A model generated the notes under the pieces. It saw nothing but the letters and a program-made list of their open reading frames with translations. It was not told the origin of the DNA and did no database searches. Below, in pieces: positions 23,162 to 35,639 of a stretch of 64,000 nucleotides of DNA; within the stretch, counting starts at the first letter, position 1, and every line of letters begins with the position of its first letter. The translations under genes were made by a program, and so were the position numbers. Origin of the DNA: Bifiguratus adelaidae (lineage: Eukaryota; Mucoromycota; Endogonomycetes; Endogonales); NCBI GenBank assembly GCA_002261195.1, contig MVBO01000002.1, forward strand, positions 171,289 through 235,288, in the 5' to 3' direction.

Positions 23162-24869
23162 TTACAATGGAGGCGTGTACCTTTCCTCGGTTGGCCGACG
23201 CCTCCGCTCAGTTTTCTTCTCCGCCAACTTCGCCTCCTTTTCCTTTTCTTGTAGCCGGTGTTCCTTGAGCCACCCGGGCACTCCATCGGCGTTCGAATCA
23301 ACTGGCCATCCATCGGCTCCAACAAGGCCTGCTTGCTTGTCGGCGGCACTGTATCCTGTACAATTCCGTTCCCATCCCTCAGGGACACCCCTGGCTGCTA
23401 CTTGACCGACAACGTAGGTGTAGACGCCTCCTGACTCTGTATCTGCCGAAACCGCGGCATTGGGATCCGGGCAAAGAGCATTGGGACACCAAACGCCCAT
23501 ATTTTTGGCAACACGCTGAACCATGGCGTAGGCTTCTTTGTTGGCATAGGGTACTCCGGTAAGCGGATCGAGATATCTTGCCGGAAGGCCAGTGATGGGA
23601 CAGAGAAGTGGATGCCGAGGCAATAGAGGCTTCAATCGCCATGAATGTAGAGGAGAGGGCAATTTCGGGTTCTCGTCATCAAATGTCGCGTGAAATAGTC
23701 TGTGGTGTTGGAGTATGTCCTGTGATATGAGTGAATTAGTATGACTGCCATCCATGCCTTCAAAGATGACATAGTTGCGACCAATGATGGCCTGGTCCGT
23801 TTCGTGGGATTCGCCATTCGTGAGGTTGGTGGAATTGGGGTGTGTCTCGATGTTGGTGGGTATCGGATTGGAAGCAGCATCGGGCGTATCTGAAGGTTCG
23901 ATTTTGGGGGGAATGTCTTGGATTAAGGGCATGCTTGATGACTTGTCGGGTTGCGCAACACTGTAATACCGTATAAAAGGCCCCTCTATCGTCACTGTCC
24001 TTACTCGCTTCTTGTTGCGCTCTTGTCTCTCGGCTTCGATGGCCATCCACTGTTCCAAGCTGGCAATATTTTCTCGTTCGGTGATGACAGCTTCTGCTAA
24101 AAGTTCCTCCTGCGTGAGCGGTCGCTGTTCCGGTTTCTTTGGCTTTGCTGGCATCTTTGCGCGCCGTTGCTCGTCTTGTCTGATTTGCGATTCCAGCATA
24201 CGTCGCGAGGCTATCGTCGTGGATCTCTTGGATTTTCGTGTAGCTGAATATGTTTCAATGAGCACAATAGATCGCTGCGTGGGCCCTAGTCATGATCCAT
24301 ACCAGAAAATCGCTGGGATGTCCTCGTGGCTTGATTATTTGCTGAAGATTCTCGTTTACGCGAGGTGGGTACGTCTTGAGCAGTCGTCACCTTTGCGCCG
24401 ATGAGAGGTTTTGGGCCCGATGGCCGCGGAGGCTTTCGTAAAGGCACTAAATTATTCAGCTTGCGCTTCTATGGGGTGCGACGCAGATAAGAACCATGTA
24501 TCCTGCATTCCTAATTGACGTACCCGTTTCTCTTCCTTGGCGAGAGCCTTGTCAGCAGCCTCGCCTTGTTCTTCCACGTCTGCTTCCTCTTCCTCAGAAC
24601 TTTGAAAGTCAGAGTCCACAATATCGGCCTCCTCGGCTATATCAAGTTTAGTACTGTAGCGCCATAGAATGGGATAACAGGCTTTGACGAACCTTCCGCC
24701 ACAAACTCCACGTCATTTTCCACCTCTTGAAAGATGTCCTCGAGTTCCAACTCTTGATCAAGCAGTGAACGCATCCTAGCTACAGTGTCAGATCGTGTCC
24801 ATTACAGCCCAGAACAACTTACCGGCTTCCCGCATTGCCACGGCGTTCACGACTACTGGCCAAGGACAT
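23162..24869 (-). CDS. VPS72: VPS72/YL1, SWR1-complex subunit
   Basis: Chromatin factor that binds H2A.Z-H2B and helps SWR1 deposit H2A.Z. Predicted 496 aa. Exons: 24869-24823, 24775-24693, 24636-24524, 24468-24303, 24243-23162. The N-terminus MSLASSRERRGNAGSRM matches the YL1 start, followed by acidic stretches (EEEEADVEE) that bind histones. A basic segment includes ATRKSKRSTT. The YL1 C-terminal domain is seen in LLCPITGLPARYLDPLTGVPY. About 110 further residues follow that domain, rich in charged residues; the family usually ends nearer the YL1_C block. The start is only 42-63 nt from a divergent gene. Confidence 0.93.
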
Positions 24870-24932
24870 GGTTCTTGAGTCCTTTGGTCAAAAGAGCAGT
24901 GAAAAGAGCTGATGATCCAAATGAGGCAAGTC

Positions 24933-25193
24933 ATGCTTTCCTCTCGCTTGCCGCGCGTGCGATCGTATAGCACTGCACATCAGCCGTCCTTTTGGTACAC
25001 CTATGGAACACCTCTCTTGCGATGCACAGTGATTGCATCCGCTACTCTCTTGGGTTTACATCTACTCTGGTATAACCTCGATTACGCCGAGTATCGACAA
25101 GAAAGTGAAGCTGTGATCAAGCGGTTGGAGGATAGAGTACAATCACTAGAACAAGCTCGTACGGTGCTGCAGGACACAAAAGCTGGGAAATGA
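24933..25193 (+). CDS. Small mitochondrial-type single-pass membrane protein
   Basis: 86 aa from ATG 24933; an in-frame ATG at 24912 would add 7 residues. The N-terminus MLSSRLPRVRSYSTA is Arg- and Ser-rich without acids, a typical matrix presequence with a likely cleavage near RSYST. One membrane helix follows (TVIASATLLGLHLLWY), then a short coiled coil (ESEAVIKRLEDRVQSLEQ). This layout matches small inner-membrane assembly factors, but I cannot assign a family. It starts about 60 nt from the VPS72 ATG on the other strand, so both probably share one promoter. Confidence 0.75.
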   Translation: MLSSRLPRVRSYSTAHQPSFWYTYGTPLLRCTVIASATLLGLHLLWYNLDYAEYRQESEAVIKRLEDRVQSLEQARTVLQDTKAGK

Positions 25194-25649
25194 AAGGGGG
25201 TACACGGTGGAAGAAAAGTCATGACGCGCCATGTCGTTGCGATCGTTCCCCGATATATATTCAACCCATTAGGGGTCTGAGAAGCTGAACGATCACATTG
25301 AACCAGTATTGGCGTCAAAGGTACTCTGGATCGGTGAATTCAGCGACACGCGTGCCACATCGACATATTATCCGCTTACTAGGAACACTTTTTCCATATT
25401 GTACAGTGAACAAAGAGGCAATCCCATCCGTAGGCATATTATATTCATACATTGCTTTCATCCTGGCAGTAGTGCACCCAATGCCCCGCTGCAAGTGGCT
25501 AGTAAGTAGTAAACGTGGAATGCTCGGTCTACGAGCTCACGCACCGTCAAAGTCTTTGTCGGGTGAAGCAAAAGGTGCCATCACGTGATGTGTTGTCCCC
25601 ACCTTTCAACAACCCCACGAAACTTGTACGGGATCTTTCCTCCTCTCTA
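25194..25649. other. Spacer and aminopeptidase promoter region
   Basis: About 450 nt. A 96-codon frame at 25298-25588 has no recognisable features and ends just before the aminopeptidase start. Nothing else supported. Confidence 0.45.
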
Positions 25650-28600
25650 ATGGCAGAACTACCGCGCGAAGCACTCCCGACTAACGTCAAGCCAACGCAC
25701 TATGACTTGACACTTCGTACTGATCTTGACAAATACGTGTTTGAGGGCCGTGTGGGCATTAGGTAAGTGTGCCTGCTGTAGCGAGGCGTCAGAATATCAA
25801 GGCGACGGACTCACCTCCGTGACTTTGCAGGCTGCTAGTACATGAGCCTACCACTTCGATAAGTCTGAATGCCAAGGAAATTGATGTAGTCAAAGCTACA
25901 CTAAACGCCGGGAGCAAAAGGTAAGCAACAACATGTGCAAAGATTGGAACTTGGACGCGAACTTCTTTATCTAGCCATGAGCTCAGCAAGTCGCCGGCCA
26001 AGAAGGAGGAGAACGAAGTTGTGACCCTCAATTTGCCAGAAGGTGTTACGATTGATCCGAGCAACGTCAAGGAGGCTACATTGGATTTAGTATTTACAGG
26101 AGCCATGACGGATGATCTCTCGGGACTGTACAGGTCGCCCTACACGGACAATGATGGCAAGAAACAGTAAGTTGTGCCGAGTGACAATGAAGGCGCAAAG
26201 GCTTGACATGCATGTGATATATAGGTATCTCGTTTCCACTCAATTTGAACCTGCCTCAGCACGAAAGTCATTTCCCTGCTTTGACGAGGTATGTATGAGA
26301 AGAGATTACTTGCTACAGTCAAGAATTGATTACTATTTTATAGCCTGCGCTGAAAGCTACCTTCTCCATCACGTTGATTGTACCTGAGAATTTGGTTGCT
26401 TTGTCAAATTCACCAGTTGTTTCCGAGAAGCCGTATGACAAGGGGTCCATTGTGGATGGCACGCCTTTTGATGGTACCAAGTACAAGGAGGTGACCTTCA
26501 AAAAGACAACGATCATGAGTACCTATGTAAGCAATGCGCATGGATGATTCAATAACTGACATTATAACCTGTCCAGCTCGTAGCCTTTGTTGTTGGACCT
26601 TTGAAATACGTTGAATCGGCTACGCATTCACACCAGCCTGAGATTCCAGTCCGTGTGTATGCCCTCCCTGGTCTCGAGCAACAAGGCAAATTCTCCTTGG
26701 ACGTTGCTACCAAAGCACTCGATTACTTCTCGGAAATCTTCGAGATTCCCTATCCACTCGACAAGATGGACATGGTTGCCATTCCAGACTTTCAGGCAGG
26801 TGCCATGGAGAACTGGGGTCTCGTTACCTATCGACACGAAGCGCTCTTGTTCGATGACGAAAGATCTGCTGATAGCGCGAAGCAAGAAATTGCTTATACC
26901 GTCTGTCATGAACTTGCCCATCAATGGTTTGGTAACCTGGTCACCATGAAGTGGTGGGATGACTTGTGGTTAAATGAAGGCTTTGCGACATGGTAGGCCC
27001 TTTCTCTGCCTTGGATATTGTGACTGACGTAAGGTGCAGGGTAGGATGGCTCGCCGTCAATAAGATCTTCCCCGAATGGGATATTTGGACTGATTTTGTC
27101 AGCTCAGAGTGGGCACGCGGTCTTCAATTGGACGCATTGCGATCGTCGCATCCCATTCAGGTCCATGTGTCTACCCCCGAGGAAGTCGACCAGATCTTTG
27201 ATGCCATTAGCTACAGTAAAGGCGCTAGTGTGATTCGTATGTTGGCTTCTTGGCTTGGTGAGAAGGTGTTTCTCAAGGGCATCAGCAAGTATTTGAAAAT
27301 CTTTGCCTATAGCAATGCAAGGTAAAGATCGTGCGTTTCAGTGATGCCAAGTTGCTCATGGTTTCTGTAGTACCGCTGACTTGTGGTCAAGCCTAAATAC
27401 CGAGACCGGACAAGATGTTTCAAGCTTTATGGAGAATTGGACCAAAGAGGTTGGGGTATGCATATCTTATGGCGCTATACGCTAGCCGTGAATTAACGCC
27501 TGCATCAGTTTCCCGTCATCAATGTCGATCAAGGCTCTTCGAGTGAAATTCAAATCCGGCAACAACGATACTTGTCCACCGGCGACGTCAAGGAATCTGA
27601 GGATACAACCATATGGTGGATTCCGCTCAACGTGAAGAGTCCCAACTCTGATCTTTCCAAGCACGCTGCTTCCTTCACCCTTACAAGCAAGTCTGACATG
27701 TTTATTGTTACTGACCCAATTTTCAAGCTGAACGAAGGTCAAGCTGGCGTGTATCGCGTAAATTATGGTCCAGAATTGCTAAAGCCCCTGGCTCTTGAAC
27801 TTGAAAAGGGCTCAGATGGTATTTTGGCTCATCCGAGTGACCGTATCGGATTGTTGCAGGATACATCAGCGTTGGCTCTTAGTGGTTATCAGCGCACGAG
27901 CGGTTTCCTTGAACTGTTGGAGCACTTAAACGAGGAAACCGAGTATCTGTAAGTTATTGCATTTGCATTCCATCATGAGTGCCTGCTCACCTTATTTTCC
28001 GCCTTTTAGCGTCTGGAAGGATATTCATAACCGCCTAGTTCCCATCTTCGCGTCTTGGGCAGACCAACCACAAGATATCCAAAAGGGACTACGAAAACTG
28101 GGTGTGAAGCTCTTCAGCAAGGTTGCTGACCGCCTTGGCTGGGAATGTCAGGAAAATGAAGGTGTCTTGACGGGATTGCTGCGCGCTACGGCCATCGATG
28201 CCGCCGGAAATAATGGTTACACTCCCGTGGTTAAGGAGGCTATCGCACGCTTCCAGAAGACCCAACAGGGTGACGACAAGGCCATCCATCCTAATCTGCG
28301 ACGTGCTGTCTACAGCATTGTCTTGTCTCAAGGGGACGACGCTCTCAAACACGAGGCATACGACTATATATTCAAGCTGTATACCGATGCTCAATTGCCC
28401 ATTGATCATCGTATGATTGCCCTGGAATGCCTCATCCTCGTTGATGACGAAGCATTGGTCCGAAAGACGCTGAACATGGGCTTGGATGCCGAATTGGTTC
28501 AGAGTCAAGATATCCTAACGGTATACAGAAAGTGAGTAAATAGCCCTGCCAGTGATCGGCTATACTCATCCTGTGAACGTTCTTAGCCTCCGATTGAACG

Positions 28601-28890
28601 CAAAGTATCAACATCTCTACTTTCCTTTCCTTCAAGAGAACTTTGACTATTTCCAAAATCGTTTTGGCAAGATTCCCATCTATCTCGGCTACATTGTGGC
28701 CTTTGCCGCGATCTCCCAGACAACAGAAGCAGGTTTACAAAGATTCCGCGAGTTTTTGGCCGACAAGGACACCAAAGCCTATCAGCGCACGGTCGATCAA
28801 CAGCTAGAGCAAGCGGGCATCAGTTGCCGCCGTGTCGAACGTGATGCCAAGGATGTAGAAGAGTGGCTACGTAGCCGCAACTATGTTTAA
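25650..28890 (+). CDS. M1-family zinc aminopeptidase (Ape2/Aap1-type)
   Basis: Cleaves N-terminal residues from peptides; homologous to puromycin-sensitive and yeast Ape2/Aap1 enzymes. 896 aa. Exons: 25650-25762, 25831-25920, 25975-26166, 26225-26288, 26344-26526, 26577-26992, 27040-27321, 27371-27455, 27509-27948, 28010-28531, 28587-28890. The start [15 protein letters not shown] leads into the beta-saddle domain. The substrate motif GAMENWG and zinc motif HELAHQWFG with downstream WLNEGFATW are intact. ERAP1-like C-terminal helices follow. There is no signal peptide, so it is probably cytosolic. Confidence 0.97.
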
Positions 28891-28969
28891 TGGTTGATGA
28901 TAAAGCAGTAGACTGCAATATTATCCATCATTCAAAGCAGTTTCCTAATTGGGAGGACGTTGGTCTAGC

Positions 28970-30034
<1,065 letters not shown>

Positions 30035-30048
30035 GATCAGTCTATGAG

Positions 30049-30778
30049 TCATACCAATCGATGAAAGGCATTCAATTCTTGTACAGCCCTTAGGCATTGC
30101 CGCAATGTCGGATTCTCACCCGCAACCCGTTCGTCGATCCAAAACCGCGACTGCTTGGGCTTGGAAGCCGTTCGTTTAGCCCGCCATGATAGAAACATAT
30201 CTTTGGCTGGATATAGATCACGTAGTGACAAGGTGGTGCTGACGGTTCTGGCCGATAAGTTCAGCGTCTTGACCGTGATGCGAGAATCTGGGGTAACGTG
30301 CTTTGAATCAATGGACATTTCCGTCACGTAGGGAGAGAGAAAGTAGTGTAGAAAGGAGGTGGAACAGACGGATGCTGCCAGAGCTATACAGCATTGAGAA
30401 AGAGGATGTCGAGGCATGGCAGGACTTACCTCCTGCAAACATGGTCCCGCTCACACCGGCCGAGGTCAGGAGATGGGTGTTCCAGTAGGCCATGACGACG
30501 GGTGTGCTTGTGAGGGCCAGTCCTAGCGTAGAAACGGAGAATGCCTTGACAATGCGGACGGCGGTGGCGTTAGGTCCGGTGTAGAAGGGTACCTGAATGG
30601 CGTCCTTGTCCTCATCTGATTCAGGCGTCGTTCGGGTTATGGTCACTGGACGAATAGTCGTCATGGATCGTAATGGGCGACATTGCAAGGGCTGTCGTTT
30701 TGAAAAGCTTGCGCGTGTCAAGCGAACGGCAAAGACACCGGATCGGAGCGTAAATGGCCCGGATCTCGCTACGAGCAT
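30049..30778 (-). CDS. TMEM70-like mitochondrial inner-membrane protein
   Basis: 227 aa in two exons (30778-30430, 30383-30049). ATG 30778 gives MLVARSGPFTLRSG and an Arg/Ser-rich presequence without acids, typical of mitochondria. The family core is IQVPFYTGPNATAVRIVKAF followed by a hairpin of two hydrophobic helices (LGLALTSTPVVMAYW and a Ser/Ala-rich second helix). TMEM70-family proteins help assemble ATP synthase and complex I; that role here is by homology only. The mature C-terminal half (VTPDSRITVKTLNL onward) faces the matrix by analogy. Confidence 0.82.
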
Positions 30779-31210
30779 ACTCTTGCTGTAGTGTGCCAAA
30801 TTTCCCTTGCTTTTCGCCTTTTGGCTGTTTTGCACGATGCAGAGCACACAATGCATGATATGAGGTACAACATGGCCAGGAGAATGACGCTCGAGAAGGA
30901 GCGAATGGGGCTATAGCCTCCAGTATCACCTATATACTCTTTTGCAGTGAATGCAGGCCTTTTTTAATGCAGACATGGCCACTGCGTCTCTCCAGACGAG
31001 TACTGCTAAACATGATGATCCATGGACCTTCCGATGGAGTTCCATGCAGATACTTGTGTTCCTCTCTATCTCTCTCTTTGGAAGAACCAGTAATACAAAA
31101 CAATGAGAGGCCCTAGGCCCCGTCTTATTCTCGGACAGCCGATAGCTAAAAGACACATGGTGTATACAAGCGCAAAGCACACGTCCATCACTAACACTCT
31201 ATAAAGCATC
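30779..31210. other. Spacer between TMEM70-like gene and TIM8
   Basis: About 430 nt upstream of the TMEM70-like start and downstream of the TIM8 stop; short frames only. Confidence 0.45.
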
Positions 31211-31635
31211 TTACACTTGGTTTCGAACCTCCTCCAATCGCTTGACAATGAAGAGACTCGTGTCCAAAAACCGCTCGACGCAGTTGGCCAGACAGCCTTC
31301 CTCGCCACGATCGAGTTTGTTGGAGACCTTGGAAACGCATTTGTCCTGGAAACCAAGAGGTGGTAGAGGGAGTACATGTGGTAAGAATCAAGTCGATGAG
31401 AAATGTCTAAGGCTAACCATGGACAAGCCTCCAAATGTCGACATGATCCCACCAAAGCACATCGGCCATGCCGAAATGGACTTGTCCATGATCACACCAC
31501 AAAGTCACTTACCCAGCACATGTCTGTCAATGTATGCACTGTCTGTTGTATCCTAGCCTTGGCTTGCTCTGTTTCCAAGAAACGGGCCAGCTCTTGTTGT
31601 TCACGCTCAGAGAATTGTGGTCCTTGTGCAGACAT
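31211..31635 (-). CDS. TIM8: Mitochondrial intermembrane-space chaperone Tim8
   Basis: Small TIM protein that, with Tim13, carries hydrophobic precursors across the intermembrane space. 85 aa in two exons, 31635-31513 and 31345-31211. The twin CX3C motifs are CWDKC and CLANC, oxidised by the Mia40 pathway. The N-terminal helix (REQQELARFLETEQAKARIQ) is Tim8-specific rather than Tim9/10/13-like. The 167-nt intron falls inside the first CX3C motif, between Trp and Asp. Confidence 0.95.
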
Positions 31636-32275
31636 CGCTTGCCAATCGCTGTTTTTGTGTGGCTGGTGGAAATGAACGCCTTTTTAAGGTGGCAATGAGA
31701 CCAACGGACCAGTTGTTTGTGTTAGAGACAGAGAGGGAGAGATTGTGTGAATAGATAGGCTAGATGATAGGCTAGAGTATATACATTGATATAGTCATGG
31801 GCAATCGTTGGATAGAGTATCGAGATCGCGAGGGAGAGGGAGAGGGAGAGAGAGTGAAAGTGAGAGTGAGGCGAATAAAACACGCGCTAACAATGCTCAA
31901 TGGCTCGACGCTTTGATTTCACGAAATATGCAGAAGCTGTCGCCGGCAGGAAAGAGGTAAAATGCGGGGAAGGAATGGCGGGACATGGATGCCTGACTGA
32001 CGCGGTCATGGAGTAGATTGCTGACAGTCATCGTCTCTGCACCGTTTGCGGTGGTAACGACATATATATTGTATAAGCGAGGTGAGTCATGGGCGGCGAG
32101 CTACGGGAGGGAAGCCAGGTTAATGATATATGAGCAGTGGTGTTGGGCGAGGAACAACGACGATTCAATGGACAACCGATACGACCCAAAGGCGTAGAAT
32201 AGGCATCGAAACAGAGGGAAGATGATACACTGGACAGTTCATGTATATTATATGGCCACGAGCCAATTTCAATCT
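31636..32275. other. Intergenic region with GA-rich tract
   Basis: About 640 nt between the TIM8 start and the GST stop. It contains the purine tract listed separately; no coding frame is supported. Confidence 0.5.
31830..31872. repeat. GA-rich low-complexity tract
   Basis: Imperfect repeats of AGGGAG/GAGAGA on the plus strand, upstream of TIM8 (minus strand). On the TIM8 coding strand it is a CT-rich promoter-like tract. Confidence 0.8.
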
Positions 32276-33130
32276 CTAGGGCAATCCTCTGCCTGCATTG
32301 ATCGCATCGGCCACTTTACTCGTGTTGGGTCGGTTTTGAGCGTAACGTTCGTAGCTGTCGAGATACAACTCGTCGTCGCTAATGGTCTTCTTCACGCTCG
32401 CTGTATTTTCCACGGCGTCAAGCCATGCTTGCCAGGCTTCTCTTGCCTTCTCTTGCGAAATGTTGGTCGTCGGTTTGTGGCCAGAAAACGGTGTGTACGT
32501 GTACTGGCGATACGGTTTCAACACTCTTGGAATGCGTACTGCCCAGGGAGCCAGTTGTATGTCAACAAATCCGAGTTCGGTTGACCCGAAAAAGAACGGG
32601 CCGTGTTCGTCACGCTTGGACAGCACGAGGGCTTCCACAAACTGGTCCAATTCTTCTTCAAATTCCTTTTTGGCCTCCTGTCGCTTGGCCTCTTCCTGCG
32701 CCTGAAGAAATCGATAAAAAGCGGGTGTGACATGTCGCGTAATGTGGTCCGTCCAGAGACGAGCTTCAGCTCGCAGCCAGGCACTCCCCGGAAGCAGCCG
32801 TTTGGGAGGCACGTCCTCGGTCTCGCCAAAATCCTCCAAAAATTCCATCAATACCGTAGACTCGTAGCATCCCCAACCGCGGACCGAGTCCCGTAAGGCA
32901 GGGACTAGCCCTCGAGGGTTGATCTCCATCAGCTCTTTTGGCTTCTTGTAGGGATCAATCTCAATATATTGATAGGGTAACTCCTTTTGCTCGAGCGAAA
33001 TCCACACCTTTTGCACAAAAGGACAGAAACAGGATCCATACAGTTGGAAGCGACTCGGGCTGCTGTGAGCTTCCACTGTCTTGGCCGCGTTGTCAGTTGC
33101 TTTGGTGTGGTAGTGCTTTTGTCCGTTCAT
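32276..33130 (-). CDS. Omega-type glutathione S-transferase
   Basis: Intronless 284-aa thiol transferase. The N-terminal thioredoxin fold carries CPFVQKVW, the CPxxxK active site of omega/GTO enzymes, with Cys as the catalytic residue rather than Tyr or Ser. The cis-proline region NPRGLVPAL and the STVLMEFL glutathione-binding motif follow. The C-terminal helical domain includes FVDIQLAPWAVRI. Start chosen at MNGQKHYH (33130); upstream in-frame codons lack support. Omega enzymes act as dehydroascorbate or glutathionyl reductases; the substrate here is unknown. Confidence 0.92.
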   Translation of the reverse strand: MNGQKHYHTKATDNAAKTVEAHSSPSRFQLYGSCFCPFVQKVWISLEQKELPYQYIEIDPYKKPKELMEINPRGLVPALRDSVRGWGCYESTVLMEFLEDFGETEDVPPKRLLPGSAWLRAEARLWTDHITRHVTPAFYRFLQAQEEAKRQEAKKEFEEELDQFVEALVLSKRDEHGPFFFGSTELGFVDIQLAPWAVRIPRVLKPYRQYTYTPFSGHKPTTNISQEKAREAWQAWLDAVENTASVKKTISDDELYLDSYERYAQNRPNTSKVADAINAGRGLP

Positions 33131-33769
33131 GGTAGAGGAACAAAGAATATGGGAACGTGGCGATGACGACAGGTTGCCTTGGCCGCTTCCGTTTATGGAA
33201 GTTTCGGGGAACAATGGGGGGTTATTCTTTATACGCTGCGAGGTATCCGGTCCATCACACTTCGCCTCTGCGTATCAGCAGCAGCCTGACGTAGGGAGCT
33301 CCCTTGGTTTACCTTCATGCGGCTGCTGACACCAGTCACTATTTACGGTGCGATGGCCGTTGACCACACACAAGTTATTCTGTCTGCAAGCTTAACCAGC
33401 CTGACCACATGGGGTGCACTGAATCCACATTCAAACGCTCACGACACGCCATATCGTATAGCACACTGATGCATTCAAAGACGAATCCTCTCCTTTTTCT
33501 CTCTCCGTTTTCCTGCTTTTCCCTTGGCCATGAGCCGCCACAAGACCTGCATTGAAGCTTTGGAACAGTGGGAATAAGGGAATGATGGTTTTGCTTGCAT
33601 CACTCCATCAATCAATCTAGATCTTCTGCACTTTTTGCCTCGCTTTTCCTGCTTTGGAGTTTCAAGTCTCGCCATTTGTCGTTGACCTTGTCAGCATTGC
33701 CCTCTGCCGCATCATCTCCCCACTCGCATTGCTCTACAACATCTACCACCACCTTATTTATGGCGAGCC
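33131..33769. other. Shared divergent promoter of GST and CCCH genes
   Basis: About 640 nt between divergent start codons. The half near the CCCH gene is pyrimidine-rich on the plus strand, as in leaders. It contains the upstream ORF listed next. Confidence 0.55.
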
Positions 33770-33777
33770 ATGCATAA
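33760..33777 (+). promoter_or_regulatory. Upstream ORF overlapping the CCCH start codon
   Basis: ATG at 33760 encodes five residues (MASHA) and stops at 33777, overlapping the main ATG at 33770 in another frame. If it lies in the mRNA leader it would compete for initiation and damp translation of the RNA-binding protein. No transcript data, so leader length is unknown. Confidence 0.5.
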
Positions 33778-35481
33778 CGGTATTGACACAAAGCCTTTAA
33801 AAGCGTCTGTCACGTCTAAGGCCACCTTTCAGTCCGGTCAGCTTGTGGCGGATGAGACTTTCCCTGGATTATCGCACCTTCCGTGCGGAGGAGATGCCTC
33901 CTGGAAGAGACGCATCTCACAGCATGTGGATTCTTGGGATCCAATGCACGAGGAGCCTTCGGTGCCACATTTGGCCAACAACTATGCCAACTTGAGGGTG
34001 GCTTCTCCTTCTCAGGACAGATTCTATCAGCGTTTGCTTCAAGACAATGATGATGATGTTTTTCGGGATTCGCTTGCTCAACGGCCCTATCGCGAGACTC
34101 GAGATGGAGCTATTGTGATCGGCGCTTCACATATGCAAATAGCCTTGAACACCCACACCCAATGGGCCTTCAATCATCAGTCCCAGCTCGTGGATCCTCA
34201 CGGGCAAGCGTACGACATTGACCCTCAGCTATTGAAGCTTCAAAAGACGCGTTCGGATGAAGCCCATCTCCCGTCCAAGGTGCCTAATCTCGATCTTGCT
34301 TGCCCTTCGAGGCAAAGTACCCCTCTCGCAGAGGATAAACAGGCGCCCTCCACGGTGACGCCGACCAGCACAGCCACTGGATCAGAAAAGATTTCCCAAG
34401 ACAGCCGGTCGTCTTCATCCTCGACGCCCTCGACGAAGGGTGGCAACTCTAATAGAAAGCTTTCCAACGTACTCAATGGGGACCAAAACGGCTCGGATCG
34501 ATCCACAATCGCGATTGACACCCTTCAGACCACCAAGGAATCACATGCTCGCGAACGGAAAAAGGAGCTCTACAAGACGGAATTGTGTCGTGGTTGGGAA
34601 GAGACAGGGACCTGCAGGTAAGGAAAAAGGCATAAAGCATGTCTGCCATGAACCTCATTCCCCCTTCCAGATACGGTCGCAAATGTCAATATGCCCACGG
34701 AGAAGCTGAACTTCGGCCAGTTCAACGTCATCGCAAATACAAAACACAAATCTGCAAAACCTACTGGGAAACCGGAGCCTGTCCTTACGGTGTTCGATGC
34801 ACCTTCATTCACGGAGAGGTATCCAAGGCCAACAAGAACATTTTATACTCGGACGACTCAAAAAATTCGAAGAAGCGAAAAGGTGACGCAGAATGTTGGA
34901 AAAAGTCCGAGGCCAAAGGCAAAAAGGCAAATGAGATACCGCTTCCAAAAGCTCACAAGAGTCCGTCTTTACCTGACATTGGTGCCATGACGCTCCGGGA
35001 TCATAGCGAATCGACTTGGAACAAGACCATTGCGACCTGCAAGAGAGCCGACGACTTGGATGCCTTGCTCTCGCCGTCTAGCCAACGCAAATCCTCCAAG
35101 GATTGGGTCTGCGAGTTTGATGAGCTCTTTGGCACGGATTACGACGTGTCTGCACAACTTATTTCCAACGATCTGCTGCAGTCTATGTATTCCCCTGAAG
35201 CAGAAACGACATCATCCTCAAAGACCCTCCCTGGAAGTTCCACAAGTCTCGCTATGGCACCCATGGTACCTGAGGAGAAGCCAGCAGGCGCAAGTCCACA
35301 ATCGGCCGACGCGAGACCTCGAGGTCAGCGACAAAGCTTACCTAACCCTCGGACCCAGCCTGCCAACAAGCAACCGCCAAGACGCTACTCTGATACGACT
35401 TCTTTCTCTTCTTCACGAGACGTGCGTCCTGTTGGGTCTGACAAGCGACTTCCAGTGTTTAAGAATATTGTAAAGCAATAG
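33770..35481 (+). CDS. Tandem CCCH zinc-finger RNA-binding protein (TTP/Zfs1 type)
   Basis: Post-transcriptional regulator that should bind AU-rich elements and promote mRNA decay. 552 aa; exons 33770-34617 and 34671-35481. The two C-x8-C-x5-C-x3-H fingers are [15 protein letters not shown]...CQYAHG and [15 protein letters not shown]...CTFIHG, each preceded by the YKT lead-in and spaced as in TTP/Zfs1/Cth2. The intron splits the first finger. Both flanks are Ser/Pro-rich. An overlapping upstream ORF at the start may regulate it. Confidence 0.95.
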
Positions 35482-35639
35482 TATGGCAGATGTAATAAAT
35501 TGGTTGCAGGGCGAAATGATTCCCATTATCTGTCCATTGTTTGCGCACTAACCAAGTGTCCATTTATGGCCATTACCCCACACTTCCTCGAACGATGCCG
35601 GCATGAGTTCCTTCAGATTTGGTCTAAATCCTCGGCAAG

